Below, piece after piece: positions 1-12,100 of a stretch of 60,000 bases of DNA (position 1 is the stretch's first letter; every line of letters begins with the position of its first letter). The notes under the pieces are model-generated. The model made no database searches and was not told where the DNA came from. It saw only the letters and a list, made by a program, of their open reading frames with translations. Position numbers and translations under genes: made by a program. This DNA is from Hydractinia symbiolongicarpus (taxonomy: Eukaryota > Cnidaria > Hydrozoa > Anthoathecata > Hydractiniidae): assembly GCF_029227915.1 (NCBI RefSeq), contig NC_079879.1:18974001-19034000 (forward strand). The letters are read 5' to 3'.

Positions 1-652
1 CAATGTTATGCAATAATATGTTATGTCCTTTTATTTTTTTCCTTATATCAATTTTGATATTTCTTTTTTTTAAGCTATTATTGTGGGTGTCTCAGTAAAT
101 GTGTCTCAGTATGCGTTCTCAGTAAATCAACAAGCTGAATCAACCCTGGCAACCATATTACTCTTGTATGACAGGGGTGATCTTTAGTTGTGGACTGAAC
201 CACTCAGAAATAAAGTATAAACTTTAAGTACCTCTCTTTCCTACATTTTTTTCTTAGAAAGAAGATAGCAATGAAACAAACATCAAAGGAAAAAATAGTA
301 CGTTTTTTAGCTTGGATAACAATATCAGACATTATGCAATAATTTTGCAAAAAATCTGTTGACGATTTTAAGAGAGATTTTGGAGGTATACATTGCTTTT
401 CACCTTGATCAAAAACCTACATTAATGTTGTATTTGCAGCATGTTTTATATCAGAAGTTTGGTTTTCAATAAAGTATATTGTGCAAACGATGTCATGCAT
501 CAGTGGTTGTGCAACTTTGTTCCACAACTTTTGTTCCAACATAGACCTTAAAATCGCGACTGTTATACAACTGTTGAACAACCTTTGCTTAATAACGGCA
601 ATGTTATTGAAAACCAAATTTAACAAGCACATATTAAAAAAACACAGTTTAC
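1..652. other. SUCLG1 intron sequence at the left edge
   Basis: AT-rich DNA downstream (in gene sense) of the last visible SUCLG1 exon. No further SUCLG1 exon matches here, so the next one lies off the window. Confidence 0.6.
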
Positions 653-3600
653 CTTGACCATATCTTGTTGTGGAATTCCTTCTGTTATGCACACGATAAG
701 TGGGACCTCAGCTTCAACTGCTTCCTCAATAGCAGCTGCAGCACCAGGTGGTGGTACATATATAACAGATGCATCACAATTTGTAGCTTCTTTAGCCTGA
801 AATTTAACCATATTATTAAACTAGATGTGAATACACTCTTTTTTTTATAAACAACGCCAAATTTCATAATCAACTCAAAAAATATTTAAAATCGTGCCCC
901 CAAAATGAAACTTAATGTAGTTTTGATCAAAAAACATGTCAATTGGGTGAATATTGCAGATTAAAGAAAACAATAAAGTAGTACCTCTCGAACACTAGCA
1001 AACACAGGTTGTCCTAAATGTGTCGTACCAGCTTTCTTTGGTGAAACACCACCAACTACTTTTGTGCCATATTGGATAGCCTGTTCACTATGAAATGTTC
1101 CCTACATAGTAAAATTTACAAAAAAATGTTACTCTGTGCGTTTAAATATTTAGGCTTACACTGTTAATATTATAAAAGGACCCAGCAACTATTTACATTT
1201 ACAGAGTGTTGTTGTCACATTACAACATGAATTGTTCACATGTGCATAAAATATGTGTTATGTTAAATCGGTAAATACAAGGTAAAATTTAAGAATGAAA
1301 AGCAGTGATAGAAATGCGTTTTTAGATCGCATTTTAAAAGTTTATGGACAAAAAGCGACGATTGAACTACTTTTTTAGATCGCATTTTAAAAGTTTAGAA
1401 AAGAAATTTAATTTGTTTTTGAAATCTTATTATGAAGGGTAAAAAGTCCTGAACGTTGGGTTTCTCTGTTTGCGTTGTTAAACGTGGCTTTTTATAAGGA
1501 GAACTTTTAAAAGTTTTGCATGTTAAAAAATATGCTTCGATGATAAAGAAATATTACTAAAAGTTTTAAAAAGTAGCAGCATTAGTTCTTTTTAAATACT
1601 AAGACCATTAGATTTCAAAAACAAAAAATCAATTTAATGATTTAATTTTTACGTGCTATGCTCGTTCATTTTTCTAAAATAATATATTTTAATAGCTTTC
1701 CAGATCTTTAACACTTTTAAACAATAACATACATGTTACATGTGACAACAAAAGGATTCATCAAATCTTATTGTTATGACTCACGAACGGCGATAACAAT
1801 AGAAAGCAATTAAGTTCGTGTGTAAACAAAAGATATATGAAGGTTCTTTATGTAGACATGAGATTGTTACATGAGTTCGAAAAACTCTGGTACATGTAGA
1901 GCTACATTCAGGTGGTACTGTAATTATCATTTTCCAAAAATCTTGACTGGCAATTTTTGTCATTTTGTCAAAATTTGAAGCACTTCTTTTAGTTTTTTTA
2001 GAAGATTATTTTTACAAAACAAGGATGCTAACAGACAGTAAATAGTAGTACCTTAAGTGTACAAATTTCCGCCAGATGAAATTTTCGCGATTTTTGCCCA
2101 AATTCACGAAATTAAATCCTCGCGAAATATTACCAAATGAGGAATTCGCAAAAACAAATCCTTGCAAAAATTTTCTTTAAAAACCCTTTTTTTTGAGTTT
2201 TCACCATTTTTTCCAAAGTATAATATTAAAATAGTTATAAAAATCACACATTTACCACATATTTTCATAAAAAAATGCTTCTTTAAAGATTTCATCGCTA
2301 TAAAAATTTAGTTTCAAGTTGAACAGGTAACTTGTAATTTGGTTTAAAATTAAACTTTCCAAAATGAAGCACTGAAATACATCAGCAACCAAAATCCATC
2401 ATCCTCACCATGTGCACGTGAAGAACGAGGATTTGATCAGGGTTAAAAATTTGGGAGAAATTAGTGCACTTTTTGGAAAAAAATAGAAAATAAATACATT
2501 AAGCCATAAAGCCATACATAAAAGAAAACAGCTGCCCCTGTTTCTTTTGTTAGAATGAATTAGTTCACTTTATTTTCATTCTTTAAACGAAGGCATTACA
2601 TTGTTGTGAAGCTATACAAAGCCGTAATAGGTTATGATAAAGTTCATACAATTAGCAGACTTCTCCAATTAGTTGTTATATTCTATTTGTCTTTATTCAT
2701 GCCAGTAATGATATTAAATATTTGTGAACTGACTGTTTAGCCTATTAAAGAGGCAGCTGTGATTCTATGTAGCAGTGTGATTAACATTATGTCTAGCAAA
2801 CGCTTCTGTTAGTTGAAACTTTTCTTGTAAATTATTTCCAATTATGGCCTGGGAATCAGTTTGTCACAAACATAATAAAGCATATAACAGCAACAATATA
2901 CAAAGCAGTTTTTTGAGTACATTATTGTAGAAGCTAAACAATCTTAAACAATCTAAAAATGTTTACAGATCGTTTTATGAATCGAAAAAAGCGACTTGGA
3001 AACGTAGTTTATTTTGTTTTTTAAGCTTAAAAACGATACGAAGTAAAAGCAAACGATTTTGAAACTGTTTCAAAACAAATTTAGAAACAAAATTTAAATT
3101 AATTTACGAAACGAATTGTGAAAATTGTGTTTAAACAATCTGTGGTAATCTTTTCACTTTCTCTGATCCTATTTTTATGATTTTCAAACAATCTATGCTG
3201 AACTTTTTGCTTTTTATGATCCTGTTCTCATGATTTTTTAACAATCTACAGTGATATTTTTTGCTATCTACGATCCCATTTTCTTATTTTTGTGATGAAG
3301 AATGCAAATATTTATATAATTTGATAATTAAATTTCTTTAGAATTAGGCGATGTGTGATGTTAGAAGTGATTTTAAAAGTATTTTGAACTAAAACGAATT
3401 AAAATGAATTAATTTTAATTGTTTTAAATAATTGTGAAACAATTTTCAATTTAACAAAGCAATTTGAAACTTTTTGAAACAAATTTGAAACAACTTTTTG
3501 GAAACTAATTTTTTCAAATTCATTTCAAAATCAAATAGAGATAGTTTTAAATAAAATATTATATGAATTAAAACAATTATTTTTGAAACAATCATGGGGG

Positions 3601-5830
3601 CAATCCCTTAGCATGTTTGAATCTAAATAAAATTTGTTAAAGATACCTGTTTCCCAGTAAATCCTTGGCAAATGACTTTTGTGTTTTTGTTTATAGACAG
3701 GGCCGGTCGAGTTGCTTCATAACTTGCACTTCTGGATAAGAATGATCTTAAACAAGGACCTAAAAGAAATGATTTCCCACTTTTTATTATCATAGAGACA
3801 GTAAAAGATTCATTACAGCTGACCTTGGCCAAGACTCTGGGTTGTATAATTTAACTGGTCAAATTTAACTTACAATTAAATGGTCACCAATTTTTTTGCT
3901 AAAGGGTTGATAATAAAAACCTTTGTGATATAGACAAGTTTCTTTTTGACATGGTGGTGTTTATTGCCCAGTGTTCCATATAAGAATTATATACAAAGTG
4001 ATTTGTGACAAAAACTGAAAAATAACCAATGAAGATAGAAAGCAACATGGATTCTATAAGCTTTCTGAAAACTGATAGATAAAATACTAGTTTGCGTCTA
4101 AATTTAGATACTCTAGTACGCATTTGTATGTACACCAGTTTTTTAGAACGAATGTATATATATATTTTACGCTTGACATATAATAGAATAGCAAATGTGG
4201 CATCACAAAAAAAAAAAAATTATATTATTTTATTTTACGACTTTAGTATGTCTACTAATAGTTTAATAGAAATACTGAATCCTATGATGACATGGATCCT
4301 ATCAAAAGTTAACATTTAAACTTTTTCTATATAAATTTTGACTTTGCATTATGAATTCCTGCATAACTTTATGTTTCTATTTTTTAGTGGTAAGCCTTTT
4401 TGGCTCTGACATTCGTGTGACACAACTATTGTAGAGTGTATATGGATGCCTTCTGATTTATTTGAATATTATCTAGAAGACAATAATTATGCTCTAACCC
4501 AATTAAAAAAAGTCCTGTTTGCAAATTGGACATCCTGATCTCAAACACTTGTTTTAGAATGCTATATTCTGGTTTAAAACACTGATATAAACTTTGTCTG
4601 GTTTTAAACAGGGGTCCTGATCAAAAACCCAAAAAAGTATTATATCTAAAAAAAGTACTAAGAGTGAGTTGATGGCAGTTTTCTCCTTTATTTTGAAAAA
4701 AACAATTTTAATTCTTTTCACATTGACTTGAGAATACAGCAGGTATTTAAAAGTATAACATTAAAAAAAGAGTAAAAAAAAAAAAAATTCGCAGACTAAA
4801 GTGGTATTCGATTTTTTGTTTTTCTATGTTATCTGTTTCAGTCACAATGTATATTTTACATGATGTTTTGTTATAAACAGGTATGTCTTTATCAGTTTCA
4901 TGCAATTATAGCAGTAATTTATTACTAGTGTTAATCTTTTTTATAAATAAATAAATTACTCTGTGAAGCTTGTTTGAATTATTGGCATAATAAGTTCCAT
5001 TGCAGAAAAAGCTCTGGCGATTAACTCAACTATTACTCAGTCCACAAGAAGTCAGTCAACTGCCTCACACTAAGTTCTAAAAAATCCTCATACGTTGTAA
5101 GAGGCATAATTTGATCGTAAAAATATGTTTAAAGTTGATTAAATATCTACTTCACCGTTAAAATAATAATAAAAGAAACTCAGTATCCCTAAGTCCTACA
5201 CGTGTATTTAATTGCTATTTCTAATTCATTAATAGATCAAAGCAATACGCTTAAATAAATGTTGTCTGGTGTTATCCCCTGTTACTTAGAAAAAAAACAT
5301 TACGAAGACCTAAACACGCTAAGAGTGTATATAAAACTTGTTTCTTTTTATGTGTTTAAAGATAGTTTTCTACTATGGCATATAGGGTTTAAAGTTCAAC
5401 TTGCACCACCGGGCTTCGAAAATCACTAATGGCGCATAATTTCCGAAATGGTCTATTGTAACCTTCACTTGCCCATTACATCTGCACCAAAAGGGGAATC
5501 CAACCCTGCTCTCCTGCATGAAGTGTGAGATTTATAACCACTAAGCTATGGCGCCACAATCAAGCTAGTTTTGTGTCTGGTGTCACGTGCGCATGGTTAC
5601 GGAACTTTTAGAAAAAGGCTTTTAAAAATAAATGTGGATCTGATCATGTTGCAACTGGTCAAAGGTAACATGCCCTTTGATGCTTGATTAATGTTTCAGT
5701 GGAAAAAAAGCGATCATGATCACTTGCGTAAATTCTACGAGGACGATTTGCTCATTGCAAGGCCTGATAATAATAAAAAGTATATCAAAACCAACTAACC
5801 AAATCTTCTTGACACAACTGACGCCGCCAT
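653..5830 (-). CDS. SUCLG1: Succinyl-CoA ligase [ADP/GDP-forming] subunit alpha, mitochondrial; 5' four exons, gene runs off the left edge
   Basis: Alpha subunit of the mitochondrial TCA-cycle enzyme that converts succinyl-CoA plus NDP and phosphate to succinate plus NTP; this subunit binds CoA and carries the phosphohistidine. Coding exons on the minus strand, in order: 5830-5800, 3759-3647, 1101-985, 796-653. All junctions are GT-AG and the phases fit (31, 113, 117, 144 nt). They give 135 residues, about 40% of the usual length of around 330. The protein starts [10 protein letters not shown], a short Arg/Ser-rich leader typical of a mitochondrial presequence. It continues with the CoA-binding signature [10 protein letters not shown], then [19 protein letters not shown], then [16 protein letters not shown] and [13 protein letters not shown], all characteristic of the family. 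The catalytic His region should lie left of position 1. The ATG at 5830 was chosen because it splices in phase to exon 2 and gives a leader. Introns hold AT-rich repeats. Confidence 0.95.
1300..1410. repeat. Two further units of the 53-bp satellite, in a SUCLG1 intron
   Basis: Two copies of the block TTTTTAGATCGCATTTTAAA, followed by AGTTTA and an AAAAGCGACGATT box, lie about 57 bp apart. They match the array at 8731-9090, so the satellite is dispersed. Ends of a full transposon around this copy are not obvious. Confidence 0.7.
5485..5557 (-). repeat. tRNA-like SINE head (or degenerate tRNA)
   Basis: Read on the minus strand, it starts GGCGCCATAGCTTAGTGG, with an A box (TAGCTTAGTGG), and carries a B box-like GGTTGGATTCC. 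The ends GCGCCA and TGGTGC can pair as an acceptor stem. The anticodon arm is not convincing, so a tRNA-derived SINE is more likely than a working tRNA. It lies about 340 bp from the SUCLG1 start, in its first intron. Confidence 0.55.
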
Positions 5831-6133
5831 AGCTAGAAGGGATTTCGTGCAACCGTTACACTATGTTTTAAACAGTAAAAGCAAATTAGACAAAAACGTT
5901 TTTTGTATTCCTTTTCTCAAATTTACTAATACAATAACAGAAATTTTTTTTTTAGATAACAGGAAATATGCAACATAATATCTGTGAAATTATCAAATAT
6001 TATTCTAATACTGTGCTGAATTGCGCAAATGTACCATAATCCTAACGTAAAGATCAGCCTTGCTTATTTCTTTTCAACGCACATGGACCATCTTCAAAAA
6101 TTAATACGGGAGAGGACAGCACAAACAATCAAC
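5831..6133. promoter_or_regulatory. Short intergenic region between divergent SUCLG1 and RRP5 starts (candidate bidirectional promoter)
   Basis: Only 303 bp separate the two start codons, which point away from each other, so both transcription starts must lie here or very close. I see no convincing TATA box. The 5' untranslated parts of both genes must share this space. Two more ATGs in frame with RRP5 (6029 and 6083) fall inside it. The bidirectional role is inferred from geometry only. Confidence 0.6.
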
Positions 6134-9100
6134 ATGTCTGAGGAGGTTGTTGAAGATTTTCCAAGAGGAGGTGCCCAATCGCTTACACCCTTAGAAGCGC
6201 GTAAAGTTAGAGATAAGGCAGAAAAAGATGTTTTATTTGGGGTACGTACCTCGAACTTTTCCCCCTAGTTCAACACAGAGTTTGGCAAAAAAGCCTTCCC
6301 GTCTGCAAAAATGTGAAAAAATTTTATTAGTGAAAATAACAGCCATGGTGATAACAATCAGGGAAAAAATTTAAATATGCTGTTGCGGTATAAATAAACT
6401 ACATCTCTTAATAAGGCATCTAGTACATCTTTACCTAAGCAGTAAATCGCTTGTTTAAAATGTTAATCGGTAAATCTGTGCATAATTAGTTTACAATTTC
6501 AGATAAAAAAAAATTATAAAGCTATATTGCATTTTTGCTGATCCTTGCTCTTTTTAAATCCAGTTTTAAGCAAAAAAATACTCACCTGATTTATGGAAAT
6601 CTTGCCCGATTAAAATAATTTTGTACACTTACCTCATTTGCCTCCAATGATTTGATTGTAATTAGCTATATGTCTTAATTTTTGTTTTAGAATGTTGAAC
6701 CAGAGAAAAAGAAAAGAAAGAAGTCTGAGCAAATTAAAAAACACAATGAATTTAATTCTACACCAATAAAATCAAAAGGAGTTGCAATAGATCACTTTTC
6801 ATTTAAGGTTCAATTTACTGTTTATTTATTCAACCTTTTCTTAAAAAATGTTGACACATGCAGTAACCGTTGTGAATTTAGAAATAAAGAAAAGTTTCTT
6901 TTCAAAATTAGAAAATTTAATATATATATAATAATAATCCATTGTAGTATTTGCTGAAAGGTTTAATGGTTCTTGGATATGTCAAAGAAATAAACAAGAA
7001 GGATATCATTGTTGGCTTACCAAACAGTTTAAATGGATGTATTGCTTTATCAGATCTCCATGCCCACCTCCATGGGCAGGAAGAAGATGAATCTACAGAT
7101 GAAAAAGAAGAGGACAATGTAAGCAAGGAGATTCTTTCATTATTCTCCATGCATTCTAAACAATCTAAATGAGATTGATTTATGGGGAATTTTTTTAGTA
7201 AGGCCTGGTTTTATAAAATGATTAGAAAAAGTTTTATTTTTATCTTTCATCATTCGAAATAGTCCCATATTGAGCAGCACCATTTTTTATATTTTGTGAT
7301 GCATACAACTTCTGGCAATGACATCAGTTAACAGAGTTTGTCTCTCAAACAGTGAAAACAATGCAATGTCTATTATGAAAAATGTAAATAAAATAGAAAT
7401 AGGAACCTGTAGCATAGTTGTTTTTTATTTTTGTTTTTCCAAAATGAAACTATTTAACCCTGATTCATGTTATGCTATTTAGGGACTCCTTAATGCTGAG
7501 TGGGCTGATTCGCACCCCTTGTATTTCTAAAGTTGTTGTTATTGTTTTATAGACATAAAACTTACATGTTGCTCAGACAATAAAATGATCCAGAGGTACT
7601 TTTTACCATTTGGACTTACCTGAAATATTTTCATAAGAAATTCCCAATGACATATTCACTTTTTGTTAAAAAGTTCATGTAACCCCAGATATCCTTTTTA
7701 AATATTTGTTTTTCTTGCCACCTTGATGGCCACTTCAATCTTCTTGTTTGTTAATAATTTCAGACAAGGTATAGTATTTTTCTGGGGACATGACGCTGTT
7801 ACATAATTTTGTACTGCTCAAATTAATGACTTTCATTTGCTATAATTAATGACTTTCATAGCCAAAAATAATTACCATATTTTCTAAATCGATCTTTGTA
7901 CCAATAATTTTTGTTTTCTAAGCAATAAAATAAAAAAAAATAATATGGAGTTGAAAAGAATTTAGTTCAACAAACAGGTTGTAAAATTTGCTGACCTATA
8001 ACCTATTGACCATGATACAGCAAGAGACAAAAAATGCTATTTAATTAAAGTTTGTTTTTTAATGATGCTTTTCCAACATGCAGCACAAACATCAACACCA
8101 CATGTTTGGTTGTATGAACGTTTGAACACAAAAGATTTGGGGAATCAGTTTCAAAGTTAGAGTATGCTAACCTTGTCTCGAGGCATTTTGGTTTTCAACT
8201 ACTCTGCATAAGATCTTTAAAAGCATGCATGGTACATTAATGTCCAATGGAAACCTTGTAATTCTTGTAATTCTACATTTTTAGCGTAGACAAATAACTG
8301 CTGTTGTGATTTTAAAGCTTCTAAATTTTTAAACTTAACAAAACACAAAAAATGTTTTACAGTACTGTGAAAAGATTTGTTGACATCGTGTTTGTGTAAC
8401 GAGCGTGGTGCACACGAATCACGATAAAATCGTGGTCTTTATGTATAACAAACATTTAAAAATTCTATCATGGCCACCCCGCAATATTATTATCTCCACG
8501 AAGGATCTTGTGTCCCACAAATTATTTTTGCGAGCTCTACGATTTTTATAGCCAGTATAATTTAATTTTTTTTCTTTTCAAAAAAGTCTTTCATTAAAGT
8601 TAATTATTTTTATCAAGTTAAAAAAGCATATCCGTAGTTTTTGCTTGGTGTATACTTTTTGGTCATGGACGCGATTGTATTTTTACAAAATGTCATTTGT
8701 ATAGAAATGTTAAATTTGTCTGTGGTGATACAAATGCTTTTTTAGATTGCATTTTAAAAGTTTAAGAACGAAGAGTGGCGATTAAAATGCTTTTTTAGAT
8801 TGCATTTAAAAGTTTAAAAATGTAAAAGTTTATAAACGATAAGCGGCAGTAGAAATGTTTGTTTAGATTGCATTTTGAAAGTTTAAAAACGAAAAGCGGT
8901 GATAGAAATGTTTTTTTAGATCACATTTTAAAGGTTTAAAAACGAATAGTGGCGATAGAAATGCTTTTTAGATTGCATTTTAATAGTTGATAAACAAAAA
9001 GCAGCGATAGAAATGTTTTTTTTAGATTGCATTTTAAAAGTTTATAAACGAAAAGCTGTGATAAAAATGCTTTTTTACGTCGCATTTTGATTCACGAACG

Positions 9101-12100
9101 AATAAAACCTCCATGCTAACTTTATGACAACAAATTAAAACAACAAGTGTTAATTTATTTTTTCCTTCGGTTTTTGATTTAATTGATAAACTAATTCAGG
9201 GTGACCACTCCTCCTTAAATTTCTTAAATAACCTTAGAAAAAGAAAATCTCCTTAAAAGTACTTAAAAAAATTAAAGTTTTAGCTACTCTCCTTAATTTC
9301 TCCTTATTTCTTAATTTTTCTGATCGCAACTTTTTTGGAAATGTGTTCATGGATTGTTCATCACCAGTGAAATAGACATATTTCTCTGTTACCTGAAATC
9401 CTATATTTTCTATCTTTTAGGGCATAGTTTATATGTATATTTGTATAATATGTATAATTATAGAGAACTAAAATTGGTTTTCTCCTTAATTATCCTTATT
9501 TTTTATTTTTTTTTATTCTTGTCCGCAGCAAAATAAACAATTCCTTAATTCTCCTCAGTATCTTTACTTTTGTTCTCATTTTATTAGTGGTCACCCTGTA
9601 ATACGTCTTTGTCTTTGTTGTTTTACAATAGAAGTTATCTATCGTGGACGCCATGTGTTGTGTTTAATGTTTTTTCGTGTAGTCCACAAAACATAATCAT
9701 GAGGTCCACGATTGTTAAAAAAATACACATCATGGTTCGTGCGTAACATGAAATAAACACAAACCACGATGTTAACAAACCTTTTCACAGTACTGTAGCT
9801 ACCTCCTAAATAAAAGATATTATTTTTACTGGAGTAAAGCAAAGAAAAATAAGAAATGAAATAATAGTTATTGTGTAACAATTATATCAAGACAGAATGG
9901 GTAGTGGAGGCTATTAGGAAATTGAAGATTGGCAAGGCTGCAGGAGTATCAGGTATTGTTGCAGAGATGGTAAAAGCATCTGGATATATTGGAGTTGAGC
10001 TTATTACAAGTCTTGCTAACCAGATTATAAAGGATGGTGCTATTCCGAGTGAGTGGCAGTCGAGTGTAATAGTGAATTGTTTCAAGGGCAAGGGTGATGC
10101 ATTAGAAAGGGGTAACTATAGAGGTTTGAAGTTGGTTGATCAAGTAATGAAAGTTATTGAAAGAGTGATTGATAAGTTACTTGAGAATGAATTAATATAG
10201 ATAAGATGCAATTTGGTTTTGTTCCCGGGCGTGGCACTACAGATGCAATATTTTTGCTCAGACAGCCTCAGGAAAAGTATTTAGGAAAGAAAAAGAATCT
10301 CTATTTTGCCTTTGTAGATTTAGAGAAAGCTTTTGATGGAGTGCCACATAAAGTTATTTGATGGGCTATGAGAAAATTACGTGTGGATGAGTGGCTAGTT
10401 ACGATGGTACAGTCTATGTACAGCAATGCTAGAAGTCGTGTCAGGATTAACGATTCACTTAGTGATGAATTTAGTGTAAATGTTGGTGTACATCAGGGTT
10501 CTGTACTTAGTCCTTTGTTGTTTATTCTAGTCTTAGAAGTGCTGTCGATGGAGTTTAGAACAGGTTGTCCATGGGAGTTATTGTATGCAGATGATTTGGT
10601 TCTCATAGCAGAGTCGATGGAAGAATTAGTTAAAAAGTTTGAGAAGTGGAAGAAAGGACTAGAAGAGAAAGGGCTAAGGGTAAACACAGCAAAGTCTAAA
10701 GTCATGATTAGTAGCATTGCAGCCAAGTGTGACCTTGTAGTTGGAAAGTGGCCTTGTGGAGTTTGCAGGAAAGGGGTTGGTAGTAACTCAATTTTTTGTC
10801 AGACTTGCAAGCATTGGGTACATAAGAAGTGCAGTAGTATTAGTGGAAGGTTAAGAGCTGACATACAGTTTGTATGCAAGTGTTGCAAAGGTGAGATTAT
10901 AGAGAATGAAGTATTTCCAGCTTTAATGATGTACAACAGTGGCTCGTTAGAGATAGTTTAGAACTTCTGTTACTTAAGTGATATGTTGGGCAGTGAAGGG
11001 GGTATTGGTAGAAGTGTTACTTGCAGGATAGGTTCTGCTTGGAAAAAGTTCAGAGAGTTACTTCCTTTGTTGACTAGCAGAGTCCTGTCAATTGAGGTAA
11101 AAGGTAGGTTGTATGAGGCCTGTGTAAGAAGTGTTATGTTGTACGGTAGTGAGACATGGGCAGTGAAGCAGGAAGATCTTGACTGTTTAGAAAGGAATGA
11201 TATGAGAATGGTTAGGTGGATGTGTAACACCAGTCTGAGAGACAGAAAGAGTTCAGATGAGCTAAGAAGCAGGCTAAGTCTCTGTAGAATTAAAGATGTT
11301 ATCCAGATAAGAAGATTGAACTGGCTGGGGCACTTGGAAAGAATGGAGGAGGATAATTGGGTAAGAAAGTGTAGAGACTTGATAGTTCCTGGGGCAAAGC
11401 CCAGAGGCAGACCTAGAAAGACTTGGCAGGAGGTTATAAGGACAGACTTGATACAGAGGAAGTTGAGTTTAGATCTAACACAGTCTAGATCAGATTGGAA
11501 GAGGGTCATTAATATACCTCGTCCAACCCATGCTAGCATGGAAAACGGACGTTAAGCCGAGAATGATGATGATGATGATGTGTAAATATTAAAGTTCGGC
11601 GCAGAGAAAACGGCATTTTATTAAATATATTTTTGCAATTTTCAAAATGATTTAATCAAACTACATTGGTGACAAACTGTTTTTAATGATGCAGTTGAAG
11701 TGCTAAACTAACTGCTTTTAATGATGCAGTTGAAGCGCAAAACTAACTGTTTTTTGCTAAGTTTGTTGTTCATGCATTGCCGTAGGAGGCAACTGAACTA
11801 TGCTCTGGAAAAACAAATACTTTTTTCTGTTGTTATATATTTGGCTATTTTTTACACGTCTAATCGCACAATGCCTTTTTATGTGTGATTTTACCACATC
11901 AAATAATTTGTTGGTACTTACCTCGGCAAATGTCGAGTGCCGTCTCAAATTACAAAGGTTGTAACCGCCCTTAATCCTATTCGTGCTAGAAGGGGAGGGG
12001 TGATGCAGCCCACTCTCCCTTCTCTCTTCAACTTTTTCCATACCTTTTTATGGGCTTATAGTCACACCTTGATATTTTGTTACTCATATTTGCCTTCCAA

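Larger units (their letters stand above)
8360..9795. mobile_element. Tc1/mariner-like non-autonomous DNA transposon with TA flanks
   Basis: The left end reads CAGTACTGTGAAAAG from 8360, and the right end is its exact reverse complement, finishing at 9795. Both ends are flanked by TA (8358-8359 and 9796-9797), the target duplication of Tc1/mariner elements. The similarity continues inward imperfectly for about 50 bp (TTTGTT-ACATCGTG). The 1,436-bp interior has no transposase; it carries a 53-bp tandem array and another inverted-repeat insertion. It lies in the 6.2-kb RRP5 intron after exon 3. Confidence 0.8.

Noticed and set aside
5485-5557. Functional tRNA gene
   Set aside because: The anticodon arm and T stem do not fold well by eye, so it was called a SINE head.
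6029-6133. Upstream in-frame ATGs for RRP5 (6029 and 6083)
   Set aside because: Family proteins have FPRGG close to the N-terminus, so the ATG at 6134 fits best; upstream use cannot be excluded.
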